From NCBI GenBank assembly GCA_027186245.1, contig CP114484.1, positions 4,228,501-4,292,500 on the forward strand: DNA of 64,000 nucleotides, read 5' to 3'. Both the position numbers and the translations under genes were made by a program. How positions within the stretch are numbered: the first letter of the stretch is position 1; the number at the start of each line of letters is the position of its first letter. This stretch comes from Coriaria nepalensis. Its lineage: Eukaryota; Streptophyta; Magnoliopsida; Cucurbitales; Coriariaceae. Shown piece by piece: positions 1 to 10,806 of the stretch. Under the pieces are notes generated by a model. It had not been told where the DNA came from and ran no database searches. It saw only the letters and a list, made by a program, of their open reading frames with translations.

Positions 1-763
1 GCACTTAGGAGATAATGTTCTCCGAAAGGTAGATGGGGCAAAGACACTTCTGTCTCTGTGGGTTAAGCTTGACTCACTTTATGCTACTCAATATACACAC
101 ATAATCTAGCATATCTAAAAGACACTTTTTAATTGGAAAATGAACATATCAAAAAATCTAGATGCCAACTTAGCTGAGTTTTAAAAAATGAACTTAGCTT
201 TAAAGGAAACCGTTCATGCATTAGATGATTCTAGTCAAGCCATGATACTACTTCAATCTATTTCCGATGACTATATAGTAGTAAAGAATGCATTGAAGTA
301 TACGGGTGAGGAACCTAAACTTGACTTAGTTATAGTTGGACTTAAAGCTAGTAAATTGGAATTAAAAATAAGATAACCAACATAAACTTGTTTGTTAAAG
401 AGAAACATGAAAGAAATGATTTTAGTCAATCTAATAGAAATTCTAAGAAAAAACAGCAAGTTAAAAGAAACAATAATAAAGAAACTAGGAAATGTTATCA
501 TTATAATAAAACAGGTCATTTAAAAAAGGATTGTTATGTTTTAAACAATAATAAAAAGAAATTATCTCAAGGAAATCATGAAGGAAATGCGGCTAATGCA
601 ACTTGCATTTGCGAGGTCCTAAACATTTCACAAGATATTATTGTGAATGATTGGATTTTGGATTCGGGTTGCACATTCCATATGAGCCCGAATAGAGAGT
701 AGTTCAATGACTTTAAAGAATTAGATGATGGTACAGTTTTCATGGGAAACAACTAAACTTGTA
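1..763 (+). pseudogene. Copia A gag fragment, first copy
   Basis: Broken gag open to the left window edge. An open stretch from 188 encodes residues typical of copia gag (DDSSQAMILLQS, then NALKYTGEEPKL). A second frame from 388 carries a zinc-knuckle-like C-Y-H-Y-x4-H-x4-C, in which the second cysteine is tyrosine. It then reaches the protease-like start WILDSGCTFHMS just before an in-frame stop near 700. A stop near 180 and the frame change near 375 break the gene. The same segment recurs at about 1,578-2,340 with high similarity, so this is the upstream copy of a tandem duplication. Confidence 0.85.
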
Positions 764-986
764 AACGAGAATTTCGGAATTTCGGAGCTCGAGTGGATGT
801 AGTCTAGCTTGATCAATTTGATCTCGTAGAAGAACCACTATAATTTCTCATGTCTTTTCCTTTTCTTGCTTTGATTAATATTCTAAAATTGGCATGAAAA
901 TGTTATAGAGAATTTGAACACAAACTGAAAAATGTTGTTGTTCACGAAGAGGAAAAACTAGAGAAACTTGAACTAAAATCGCAACA
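764..986 (+). repeat. Truncated 5' LTR end of element A
   Basis: This stretch matches the last part of the 3' LTR near 11,365-11,583. Shared landmarks are GTCTAGCTTGATC-ATTTGATCTCGTAGA, ACTATAATTTCTC, TTGGCATGAAAAT and AAAATCGCAACA. Both end in ...GCAACA, giving the expected CA terminus. The upstream part of the LTR is missing at the duplication junction. Confidence 0.75.
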
Positions 987-999
987 GTTATATCGAAGC
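987..999 (+). other. Degenerate primer-binding site of element A
   Basis: Directly after the LTR terminus the sequence reads GTTATATCGAAGC. It matches 8 of 12 bases of the usual copia primer site for initiator tRNA-Met, TGGTATCAGAGC, and lies exactly where such a site belongs. This is a decayed site. Confidence 0.5.
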
Positions 1000-1385
1000 A
1001 TAGGTTTAATCTAGGTTGTGAAATCAGTAAAGTTTCTTGGTTTCTTGATGATTGTACAAATGGATTTGCATAAGAGTCTTGATTGAATAATTGGTGTATG
1101 TTATTCGGTGAATGATCTTGACTTGGTATTATGCATATTGTTAGACTGGAGATTAAACATTAGAAATTGTTTTGATTTCTTAAGGATTACCTTAAGTTGA
1201 GTTAGATCAAAACTTCTTAGGTCTTTCTTGTGTTGATAGGTTCAAACATCTAGTTAATAGATATTGTTTGCAATTTGTGAAGTGATTTGAGTGTGGTGGT
1301 ACGGTTTTAAAACAAAGAAAGTAGAAAAACATTTGCTGATTTTTTTTTTAGTTCAAGTGTGCATTGCATTTTCTTGTTTATTGAA

Positions 1386-2340
1386 ATGATGACCACCCAG
1401 ATGGAAATCCCAATGTTCGATGGGAAGTCCGATTACGGGACATGGAAGAAGAGGATTAGGGCTCTTCTCTCACATAACAAGGTTGTCATAGCAGTGGAAC
1501 AAAACAACACTAAGTGGATAGCCATATCGATTGCTAAACGTGTAGAAATTGATAAGAGGCACATGATCTCGTGATCATACACTTAGGAGATAATGTTCTC
1601 CGAAAGGTAGATGGGGCAAAGACACTTCTGTCCCTCTAGGTTAAGCTTGACTCCCTTTATGCTACTCATTATGCACATAATCTAGCATATCTAAAAGACA
1701 CTTTTTAATTGGAAAATGAACATATCAAAAAATCTAGATGACAACTTAGACAAGTTTACAAAAATGAACTTAGCTTTAAAGGGAACCGTTTATGCATTAG
1801 ATGATTCTAGTCAAGCCATGATATTACTTCAATCCATTTCTGATGATTATATAGTAGTAAAAAATGCATTAAAGTATACGGGCGAGGAACCTAAACTTGA
1901 CTTAGTATAGTTGGACTTAAAGCTAGGGAATTGGAATTAAAAATAAGTAAGATAACCAACATAAACTTTGTTAAAGAGAAACATGAAAGAAAGAATTCTA
2001 CTCAATCTAATAGAAATTCTAAGAAAAAATAGCAAGTTAAAAGAAACAATAATAAAGAAACTAGGAAATGTTATCATTGTAATAAAACCGGTTATTTAAA
2101 AAATAATTGTTATGCTTTGAACAATAATAAAAAGAGATTATCTCAAGGAAATCATGAAGGAAATGTGGCTAATGCAACTTGCATTTTTTAGGTCCTAAAC
2201 ATTTCACAAGATATTATTGTGAATGATTGGATCTTGGATTCATGTTGCACATTCCATATGAGCTCGAATAGAGAGTAGTTCAATAACTTTAAAGAATTAG
2301 ATTACAGTACGGTTTTCATGGGAAACAACCAAACTTGTAA
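1386..2340 (+). pseudogene. Copia A gag to protease, second copy
   Basis: It begins with the paired ATG at 1,386/1,389 and encodes MEIPMFDGKSDYGTWKKR, the usual copia gag opening (target 'FDG.NY..W'). A frame break follows after about 60 residues at 1,574. The gag body resumes from 1,716 with the same text as the first copy. One T is missing near 1,906 relative to copy one, which shifts the frame after EPKLDLV. The zinc knuckle here reads C-Y-H-C-N-K-T-G-Y, so the histidine is tyrosine. The protease motif near 2,230 reads WILDSCCTFHMS instead of DSG, which would remove activity. Confidence 0.85.
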
Positions 2341-2607
2341 GACCTTAGGGATAAGAAACATAACCTTAAAGTTGCATAATGGTATGATAGTTATGCTATC
2401 TAAGGTTAGATACATTTCGGAACTAAAATAAAACCTTATATCTCTAGGAATCTTAGATGAAAGTGGTTGTTCGTATAGGGAAGAAAATAGTATGTTAATT
2501 ATTTCTAAAAATAGAAAACCATTACTTAAGAGTGTTAAGAAACACGGTCTTTACATTCTTTGTGGTTATTAGTTTGATGCTAGTTTCAATTTTGCACTTG
2601 TTTCTAC

Positions 2608-3444
2608 TAATCAAAATGTGACAAAAAAGTGGCACCTTAGGCTTAGGCACATTAGCCAAAATGGTTTGGAAGTGCTAAGTAACCGAGGATGCTTTGGTAA
2701 GGATTCTATTACTTCTCTTGATTTTTGTGAGACGTGTGTGTTAGGGAAACAACATAGGCTAAGTTTCCATAAGGGAGTTCACTTAGTTAGGGATTGTTTG
2801 GAGTACTTACACACCGACTTGTGGGGTCAAGAAATAGTTTGATCCCATGGTTATAGTAGATATTTTTTGTCCATTGTTGATGACTTTAGTAGAAAAGTGT
2901 GGGTTATCTTATTGAAGTCTAAGGATGAAACTTTCGATAGGTTTAAAGGGTGGAAGGTCTTAGTTGAAAACCAAATAAATAAAAGGGTTAGAAATCTTCG
3001 GATGGATAATGGTCTTGAGTTTTGCAATGCTATATTTGACAACTTTTGTAAGAAGAATGAGATTACTAGACATAGGACGGCACTTAGGACTTCTCAACAA
3101 AATGGATTGGCGGAGAGGATGAATAAGACTCTATTAGAGAAAGTGAGATGTATGATATTCACTTCGGGTCTCCGCCTATTTAGTGAATAAGAGTTTGTCA
3201 ACCATTCTAGATTTTAAGTGTCCGGATGAAGTGTGGTTGGATAAGAGACCTAACTTAGAACACTTAAGACCTTTTGGATGTGCGGCTTATGCACATAAAA
3301 TGGATAGTAAGCTTGACCCTAGATTTCAAAAGTGTATCTTCGTGGGATATGAGGAAGGTACTAAGGGTTATTGTTAGTAGAGATGTCATTTTTAATGAAT
3401 CTATATTTCCATGCAAGTTTACTAACATTGATGCAGGTACTTTC
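2608..3444 (+). pseudogene. Copia A GAG-pre-integrase and integrase core, interrupted by B
   Basis: The frame from 2,618 encodes a GAG-pre-integrase zinc-binding region (WHLRLRHISQNG, then CETCVLGKQHR). After a stop at about 2,840, the integrase core continues from 2,867: VDDFSRKVWV, a DNGLEF block and QQNGLAERMNKTLLEKVRCM, which correspond to the D and E blocks of the DDE integrase. A frameshift near 3,180 leads into the insert-like segment (FGCAAYAHKMDSKLDPR, FVGYEEGTKGY). The coding sequence then stops at the insertion point of element B at 3,440-3,444. Confidence 0.88.
3440..3444. repeat. Target-site duplication of element B, left copy
   Basis: CTTTC immediately precedes the left LTR terminus TGTTG. 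The identical CTTTC at 9,184-9,188 follows the right terminus CAACA. Host sequence on both sides belongs to element A. Confidence 0.92.
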
Positions 3445-3920
3445 TGTTGAAATTAAATGGATCAAGACTTGAAACACGTAACAGATACGTTTTCCAAAAA
3501 ATGATATTTTCACCCTCCCAGATTGCTTTAGGTTACTGTGAAAATAGTTTTCCGGATATGACAAGCCTTTACAAAAGATCACAAGCAATAGTGAAAATGC
3601 AAACGTGCAAAGTGCAAAGTGCCATGTCGCAAACGTGCAAAGTGCCAAGTGCGCCTAATAAGCGCCAAAAGCGCCTCACGCCTCACGCCTCACGCCTCAC
3701 GCCTCACGCCCACGCCGCGCACGCGCGTGCGAGTGCGAGTCTCAGCCAAACCCCAATACTTAGTTATTATTACAAATATTTACTATTTGCAATTACTTAT
3801 AAATGCTTGAAAATGTTTCTCCCTTTCCAATGTGGGATGCATTTAATTGCATTTATTAAACATTTTTTGGGCTTTGGGTCTTTAATCCATTTCACTTTAG
3901 CCAAAGGAAAAAGTCCAACA
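3445..3920 (-). repeat. 3' LTR of element B (476 bp, internally deleted)
   Basis: It starts TGTTGAAATTAAATGG on the plus strand and ends AGTCCAACA. Compared with the 715-bp partner it lacks about 280 bp of U3/R-like sequence and instead has an extra partial repeat of GCAAACGTGCAAAGTGC. It also carries about five tandem copies of a CTCACGC heptamer near 3,674-3,710, where the other LTR has about two. Confidence 0.92.
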
Positions 3921-4526
3921 ATCCCCCACTGGATAAAGTGTAAATGAATTAACCTGTCAGAATCTTGAAGACGGTGTATATGCATGAAATAAAGTATCTT
4001 TCGATTTGAACTTTACTTTAGTGTAAGTGTCACAAAGTTCTGTCGAAATCCCAGGTAGCTCAAAGCTTTGAACCAGTTCTTTCATATATGTGACAAAATC
4101 GGTGATACCACACACATAGACACTCATAATTCATATATTCTATATATATCTCGCTTAGCACTATTATGGCCTTGTGCTCATCCTATTCATAAACTTTCTT
4201 AAGAAAAACTCTAATTCTTATGAGAGGCGGCACCACCTCTAAGTTTATATAGGTGAAGTTCTTTCAGTATCTTTGTTACATTTAAGATACTTATCACTCA
4301 TAGACTGAACTTCATTAAGAGTTTGACAAACTCAACCCTCGACTGTAACAACCAGCACTATACATCTTAGATAGGGTCATCAGTTTAGTGCTGAAATACT
4401 ATCCACTTATCAATGACTTGTTTTTACCCTTTGAACTTAATACTAGTCATTTCCTAGTGTTAAGTTGGGTTGCCGTCATTGGTGGATCTCTTAACTTAAG
4501 AGTTTCAGTCCTATCCCTCTAGATGT

Positions 4527-7500
4527 TTACTTTACCAATTCTCTTGAAAGAGGTTTGGTAAAAGGATCCGCCAAATTTTCACTTGATCTCACATATGTGA
4601 TGACAATAATTCCACTTTGAATTAATTGTCTCACATAATCATGTCTAAGACTAATATGTCTTGACTTCCCGTTATACACTCTGCTGTATGCTCGGGATAA
4701 GGTGGCTTGACTATCACAATGTATAGATATAGCAGATACTTGTTTTGAAGTAAATGGAATATCTAAAAGAAGGTCTCTTAGCCACTCAGCCTCTTTCCCA
4801 GTTGCTGCCAAAGTAATGAACTCGGACTCCATGGTTGAGTGCGTGATGCACGTTTGTTTCTTGGAACCCCAAGAAATAGCACCACCTCCAAGTGTGAATA
4901 CCCAACCTGTAGTAGATTTGTTATCTCCTACACTTGATATCCAGCTTGCATCTGTATATCCTTCGAGTATAGCTGGGAACTTTGAATAGTGGAGACTTAT
5001 TTCCTTGGTTCTCTTAAGATAACCAAGAACTCTACTAATTGCCTTCCAATGCTCAATGCTCGGATTGCTAGTAAACCTACTTAGTTTACTAACCGCAAAT
5101 GATATATCAGCTCTTGTGCACTGTGCAGCATACATGAGACTTCCTATAGCACTTGCATATTCAAGTTGAGCCACTGCTCTTCCCTTGTTCTCAACAAGTT
5201 TTATACTTGAATCAAATGGAGTGTTTGCCTCCTTGAACTTTAGATGACTAAACTTATTAAGTACTTTCTCAATGTAATGAGATTGACTTAATATATATCC
5301 CCCACTATTTTGCTTCACTTTAATACCTAAAATGGTATCCACTTGTCCAAGATCTTTCATCTTGAACGTGGAGAATAGAAACCTCTTCGTTTCTATTACA
5401 CCCTTCATGTCATCACTCAAGATTAACATGTCATCAACATAAAGACAAACAATTATGATATAGCCATCACAAACTTTTGAGTATAGGCATTTATCAGCAT
5501 TGTTATGTCTAAAACCATTTGAAAGAATGACAATGTCAAACTTTTCATGCCATTGTTTTGGTGCTTGCTTCAAACCATATAATGATTTGACTAATTTGCA
5601 CACTTTATATTCATTTCCTGGTAGAACAAAACCTTCCGGTTGTTCCATATAGACCTCCTCATTGAGATCACCATTCAGAAATGCAGTTTTAACATCCATT
5701 TGATGAATATAAAGATTATGGATTGAAGCTAAGGCAAACAAGATTCGAATAGAAGTTATTCTAGCAACAGGTGCATATGTATCAAAATAATCGATACCTT
5801 CCTTTTGTCTAAAACCTTTGGCTACTAATCTAGCCTTAAAAGTTTGAAGAGTGCCATCAGTATGATATTTCCTCCTAAATATCCACTTACACCCTATTGG
5901 TTTTGAACCGGGTGGTAATTCAACTATTTCCCAAGTATGGTTAGATATAATTGAATCCATTTCATCATTTATTGCCTCTTTCCAAAAAGCATAATCTCTA
6001 GAAGACATAGCTTCCTTATATGTTTTGGGATCATCTTCAATTTGAAGAACTATAGGAATTTTCCTAATGACCTCTTCTCTATTACCTTCCACCAAACAGA
6101 AAGTAATGAGTTGAGAATCAATCTCATCAGATCCCAATTCTTTTCCTTTTCTTGCTCTTTGGCTTTTAAGAGGTTCAATTGGTTGCTCAACAACCCTTGA
6201 AGGTATCTCTATTTGAGATTCTTCAATATTGGTAGTGTTTTGAGAATTATTATCCAAAGGCAAAAAGTTCTCAAAAAACTCCACTTCTCTAGATTCAATT
6301 ATTACATTAGACTCCAAGTCTAATAGCCTATAAGCCTTGCTGTTTGTTGCATAACCAACAAATGCACACTTTATGGCTCTCGGACTCAATTTAGTCCTTT
6401 TATGATCTGTGTTCTTGCAATAAGCAAGACACCCCCACACTTTGAAATAACCGATATTCGGTTTTCTTCCTTTCCACATCTCATATGGGGAAATTTTACT
6501 CTTCTTCAAAGGAATCCTGTTAAGAATGTGACATGCACCTAAAATAGCTTCTCCCCACAAATTGTTAGGTAATTATTTTGCATTCAACAACATAGCATTA
6601 GTCATTTCAAGAAATGTTCTGTTTTTTCTCTCGGCTAAGCCATTTTGTTGAGGTGTGAAAGGGGCAGAGCATTGGTGTATTATACCATGCTCTTCACAAA
6701 ATGCAGAAAATTCATTTGAAAAATATTCTCCACCCCTATCACTTCTTAAGATCTTAATCTTTCTTCCTAGTTGATTTTCAACTTCGGCCTTATAATTTTT
6801 AAATGCAATGAATGTTTCATCTTTATGTTTAAGTAAATAAACATAAGTATATCTAGAACAATCATCTATAAAAGTTACAAAATATCTTTTACCTCCTCTT
6901 ATTAAGATGCCATTCAATTCACATAAATCACTATGTACTAAATCCAATAGTTGAGATGACCTTTCAACACTATGAAAAGGCTTCTTAACCATTTTTGATT
7001 TAGTGCATATTTCACATTTTTCGAAATTACTAGTATCACATGATATTAGGCCACATTTAATAATTCTGTTAATGGTACTAATGCCTATATGTGCAAGTCT
7101 ACCATGCCACAATGAAATAGAATTTAAATCAATCATATAAACAGAACTACTAGCATTTTTATTATTAACATCATTGTCAATAGTACATAGTTTCACCATC
7201 CCATCACTAGAGTAACCCTTTCCAATGAAAGAGCCATTTTTTGACAAAATCAACTTCCCGGATTCATAAACAGATTTGATTCCGGGTTTCCCTAACAAAT
7301 CACCACTAATCAGATTCCTGTTCATATCAGGAACATACAAAACATTTGCTAGGGTGATCTTTTTACCAGAGGTGAAGATCACTTCAATGCTTCCTTTGCC
7401 AAGTACCTTGGAACGACCTTCATTTCCCATTTGAATCTCTTGTCCATTTCCGACTTCATCAAAAGTCTTGAACAGTGATCTGTCATAGGAAACGTGCACA

Positions 7501-8447
7501 GTTGCACAAGTATCGTACCACCATCCTTGAACTTTTCCTTGGATAGCATTGATCTCGCTCACAGTAGCGATGATCTCCTCCTGTACGGAATGCACTTTGC
7601 CATTCTCGTTTTGTTTCTTTCTGAATCTACAATCATGAGCAAAATGCCCAGATTTGCCACAAACAAAACAAGCACCCTTTTTCTTGTCAGTTTTGAATTT
7701 TCCTTGATCCCTCTTCAGACCAAGAAAATTCGTTTTGTGATTTTTGCCCTTGGGATGGCTAGGCCTTTCTACAGCATTGGCCTTTGAGGTACCGATATCG
7801 GTTTCTTCCGCTTTCTTGGCTCTAGTCCGAGATTCTTCCTCAATACGTAGATGCTTTTTAACCTCTTCCAAAGAGTAATCTTCGTTATTGTGAAGAATCT
7901 TCTTCCTGTAACTTTTCCAACTAGATGGCAGCTTAGCAATTATAGCACCAACTTGAAAAATTTCAGGAAGTATGACTTTTATAGCAACAAGTTTATTAAC
8001 AATAACTTGTAAATCATGAATCTGATCTAAGAGAGGTTTTCCATCAAGCATTTTAAAGTTAAAATACTCAGATATTAAGAATTTTTTAGTACCTTCCTCT
8101 TCTGCCTTGTACGTGTTCTCCAACGCATTCCAGATTTCCTTTGCAGACTTTGTATTTGTATAGAGATCGAACAGACGGTCAGATAGAGCATTCAGAATGT
8201 GTCCCCGACACATAATTGCATCCTCATCCCTTTTCAGTTTCGCTGCTTTGATCTCTTCGGTATCATCTGGAGAGGATTCTGGAAGTGGTTGAAGGTTAGG
8301 ATCCAGTATGTAATAGATCTTCAAGGCAGTAAGCAAGAACTTCAATTTGTCTTGCCATCGTGTGAAGTTTGATCCATCAAATCGATCAAGCCTCACAAGA
8401 TCCTGGTTCATCAGCTTTATGGTTGAAACAGCAGTCTCTGTCTCCAT
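4527..8447 (-). pseudogene. Copia B gag-pol polyprotein with one in-frame stop
   Basis: One frame of about 1,305 codons. From the ATG at 8,447: UBN2-type gag (LDRFDGSNFTRWQDKLKF), a CCHC knuckle CFVCGKSGHFAHDC near 7,630-7,675, a protease-like WWYDTCATVHVS near 7,500-7,530, and GAG-pre-integrase (LWHGRLAH). The integrase core follows (FIDDCSRYTYVYLL, SDRGGEY, QQNGLAERKNRTFLEM), then RT ([26 protein letters not shown] near 5,430) and RNase H ([33 protein letters not shown]). The only lesion I see is a TAA at 6,573-6,575, in the same frame, just after the integrase catalytic region. Protease reads D-T-C where D-S/T-G is usual. Gag could still be translated, but RT would need stop read-through. 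Confidence 0.93.
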
Positions 8448-8468
8448 TGTAGAATATCATTTTTTGAT
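8448..8468 (-). other. 21-nt leader of element B without a standard primer-binding site
   Basis: Between the 5' LTR terminus and the gag ATG the sense strand reads only ATCAAAAAATGATATTCTAC plus A. There is no TGGTATCAGAGC. A weak resemblance (TGATAT) begins 10 nt in. Fourteen bases (8,453-8,466) are an exact inverted complement of 8,519-8,532 inside the adjacent LTR. Confidence 0.7.
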
Positions 8469-9183
8469 TGTTGAAATTAAATGGATCAAGATTTGAAACA
8501 CGTAACAGATATGTTTTCCAAAAAATGATATTTTCACCCTCCCATATTGCTTTAGGTTACTGTGAAAATAGTTTTCGGGATATGACAAGCCTTTACAAAA
8601 GATCACAAGCAACAGTGAAATTTTGTTATGGAATATATTCGGTTTCTGACAGTACGAAAACTGAGAAGAAGATTGGTTTTTTTTTTTTGTTCTCTTCAGG
8701 TTTCTCTTATTTATAGGCAAATTTTGGCACCTGTTCGTGAAACAGTATACTGTTTCACAAACAGTCACACTTCTTTGTTTAAAACAGTTTAACTGCTTTA
8801 ACAGTTAGATATTTGAATTCCCGAAATTCAAACTCTAACGGTAACTAACCATTTTAACTGTCAAATGTTGAAGTAGTCGATCAACCACCGCATGTGGTGG
8901 CTGGCCGCCACGTCGCAAACGTGCAAAGTGCCAAGTGCGCCTAATAAGCGTCAAAAGCGCCTCACGCCTCACGCCCACGCCGCGCGCGCGTGCGAGTGCG
9001 AGTCTCAGCCAAACCCCAATACTTAGTTATTATTACAAATATTTACTATTTGCAATTATTTATAAATGCTTGAAAATGTTTCTCCCTTTCTAATGTGGGA
9101 TGCATTTAATTGCATTTATTAAACATTTTTTGGGCTTTGGGTCTTTAATCCATTTCACTTTAGCCAAAGGAAAGAGTCCAACA
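8469..9183 (-). repeat. 5' LTR of element B (715 bp)
   Basis: Full-length LTR bounded by TGTTG and CAACA. On the sense strand it should hold the element's promoter and its transcription start. It retains the segment (about 8,620-8,905 on the plus strand) that the 3' LTR has lost. Confidence 0.92.
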
Positions 9184-10725
9184 CTTTCTCCTTAGAAAAG
9201 AGTTCTAACATTGAGGTGGAGGATGCAACCCATATTGTCCAAACTGGGCAGCAGGTGGAGGGCATCCCTCTTAATGATTCGGCATCACATGACGATGTGA
9301 TTGCCATAAGTGGATCTACGAGGTAAAGGAAGGTATAAATTCTAATCCTCATAGATTTAAGGCAAGACTTGTAGCTAAGGGGTTCACACAAAGGGAAGGA
9401 GTGGACTTTGATGAAATGTTCTCACCGGTTATAAAATTTAAGACTATTAGGATCATGCTAACACGACTAGCCTTTTATGACCTTGAGTTAGAACAAATGG
9501 ATATTAAAATAATATTTCTGCATGGTGAGTTAGATGAGACGATATACATGAGTCAACCTCCTAGTTATGTTGATAAGAAACATCCTGAACATATGTGTCT
9601 ATTGAAAAAAATCCTTGTATGGTTTGAAATAGTCACTATGGCAATTGTATATTAGGTTTGACTCATTTGTAGTGAAAATAGGTTTCATTAGAAGTAGTTA
9701 TGGCTCTTGTTTTTATTTTGCATGTGAAAATTATGTTTACATTTATTTGTTGATTTATGTAGATGACATGCTTCTAATAAGTAAATCACAAACAAAAGTA
9801 AATGAACACAAGAAAAAGTTAAGTCTATAATTTGATATGAAAGACATAGGGCATGCAAATAGGATCTTAGGAATTGATATTGTTAGAGATAGAAAGAATA
9901 AGTCTCTAAAATTGAATCAAGAGTCATATCTTAAAAAGGTTAGTGTTTGGTCTGAGGTGGAGAGTTGCAAACCGGTTTCATTATCATTAACAAATCACTT
10001 TATTCTAAATAAGAATCAAAGCCCCAAAACCAATTCTGAGTTAGTGAAAATGGAAGATATTCCCTATTCTAATGCCATATGATCCATTATGTATTCTATG
10101 ATTAGTACCCATTCGGATTTTGTCATTTTCTATTTCTTTACTAAGTAGGTTTATGTCAAATCCCGATTTAATATATTGGAATGCATTAAAGTGGTGCTTG
10201 AGGTATGTTACTAGTACTAGTAGTGTAGGCTTGTATTTTTATGATTGGACTAACTCTTTGGATTTAGTTGGTTTTATTGATAGTGATTTTGTAGGTGATC
10301 GGGATTCCTGGAAGTCGACTACCTCATTCTAATTCCTATTGGGCAGTAATTGTGTTAGTTGGAAGACACAATTACAACTGTTGACGACTTTTTCATCAAC
10401 GGAGACAGAGTATGTGGCCATGACGGAAGCATTCAAGGAATTCATATGATTACAATGGTTGCTTAAAGAAGCAAACATATTAAATGGTTAATGTACAGTG
10501 TTTTCGGATAATCAAAGTACAATTCACATAGGTAAGAATCTGGTACACCACGAGAGGATAAAACATATAGATGTTAAATACCATTTTATTCGTGACCTTA
10601 TTGCTTTGGATAAAGTTCACATATCAAAGGTTCTTACGAAAGAGAACCCATCAGATATGGGAACGAAGATTGTTACTATAATAAAATTCAAGCATTGCAT
10701 CGATTTGTTACATATTGGGTGACAC
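9184..10725 (+). pseudogene. Copia A reverse transcriptase and RNase H, continued after B
   Basis: Past the right CTTTC copy, the plus-strand coding of element A resumes. RT blocks are visible from about 9,330 ([18 protein letters not shown]), then 9,401-9,655 (FDEMFSPVIKFKTIR, QMDIKIIFLHGELDETIYM). YVDDMLLISK near 9,755-9,785 is followed by MKDIGHANRILGIDI. RNase H follows from about 10,120 (LLSRFMSNPDLIYWNALKWCL, then VFSDNQSTIHIGKN near 10,500 and HIDVKYHFIRDLI). Stops and frameshifts at about 9,655, 9,830, 10,082 and 10,332 leave no usable gene. Confidence 0.9.
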
Positions 10726-10806
10726 GTAAAATTGGGCTATGAGGAACCTCCCAGAAGTTTTCGTTGTGGCATGGTGATAGAACCGGTTTCAGCTCATGGT
10801 GGAGAT

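Larger units (their letters stand above)
764..2340 (+). repeat. Second unit of a 1,577-bp tandem duplication (LTR end + leader + gag)
   Basis: Position 2 onward matches position 1,580 onward (CACTTAGGAGATAATGTTC...), and the match continues with few changes until 763 and 2,340 respectively. The shared text ends at AAACTTGTAA in both copies. The spacing of 1,577-1,578 bp means that 764-2,340 is one complete unit and 1-763 is the tail of the preceding unit. The unit contains a 3' LTR piece, the leader and gag. Unequal recombination or slippage between copies is the simplest cause (inference). Confidence 0.85.
3445..9183 (-). mobile_element. Younger Ty1/copia retrotransposon B, nearly intact, nested in A
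   Basis: Complete LTR element on the minus strand. LTRs run 8,469-9,183 (5') and 3,445-3,920 (3'), both bounded by TGTTG...CAACA. A perfect 5-bp target duplication CTTTC lies at 3,440-3,444 and 9,184-9,188. A polypurine tract (sense AGTGGGGGAT) sits directly before the 3' LTR at 3,921-3,930. Coding capacity is one long frame broken by a single in-frame TAA. By my hand alignment the shared parts of the LTRs differ at roughly 10 of about 440 sites, so it is fairly recent and younger than element C. The leader between 5' LTR and gag ATG is only 21 nt and lacks a standard tRNA-Met primer site. Confidence 0.95.

Noticed and set aside
3660..3725. Head-to-tail CTCACGC units that superficially resemble a repeat array
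   Set aside because: The units are 7 bp with no spacers and lie inside a retrotransposon LTR. This is a minisatellite expansion, not a CRISPR array.
7494..7787. 97-codon plus-strand open frame
   Set aside because: It is antisense to the gag/protease coding of element B, with no recognisable domain, so it is a shadow.
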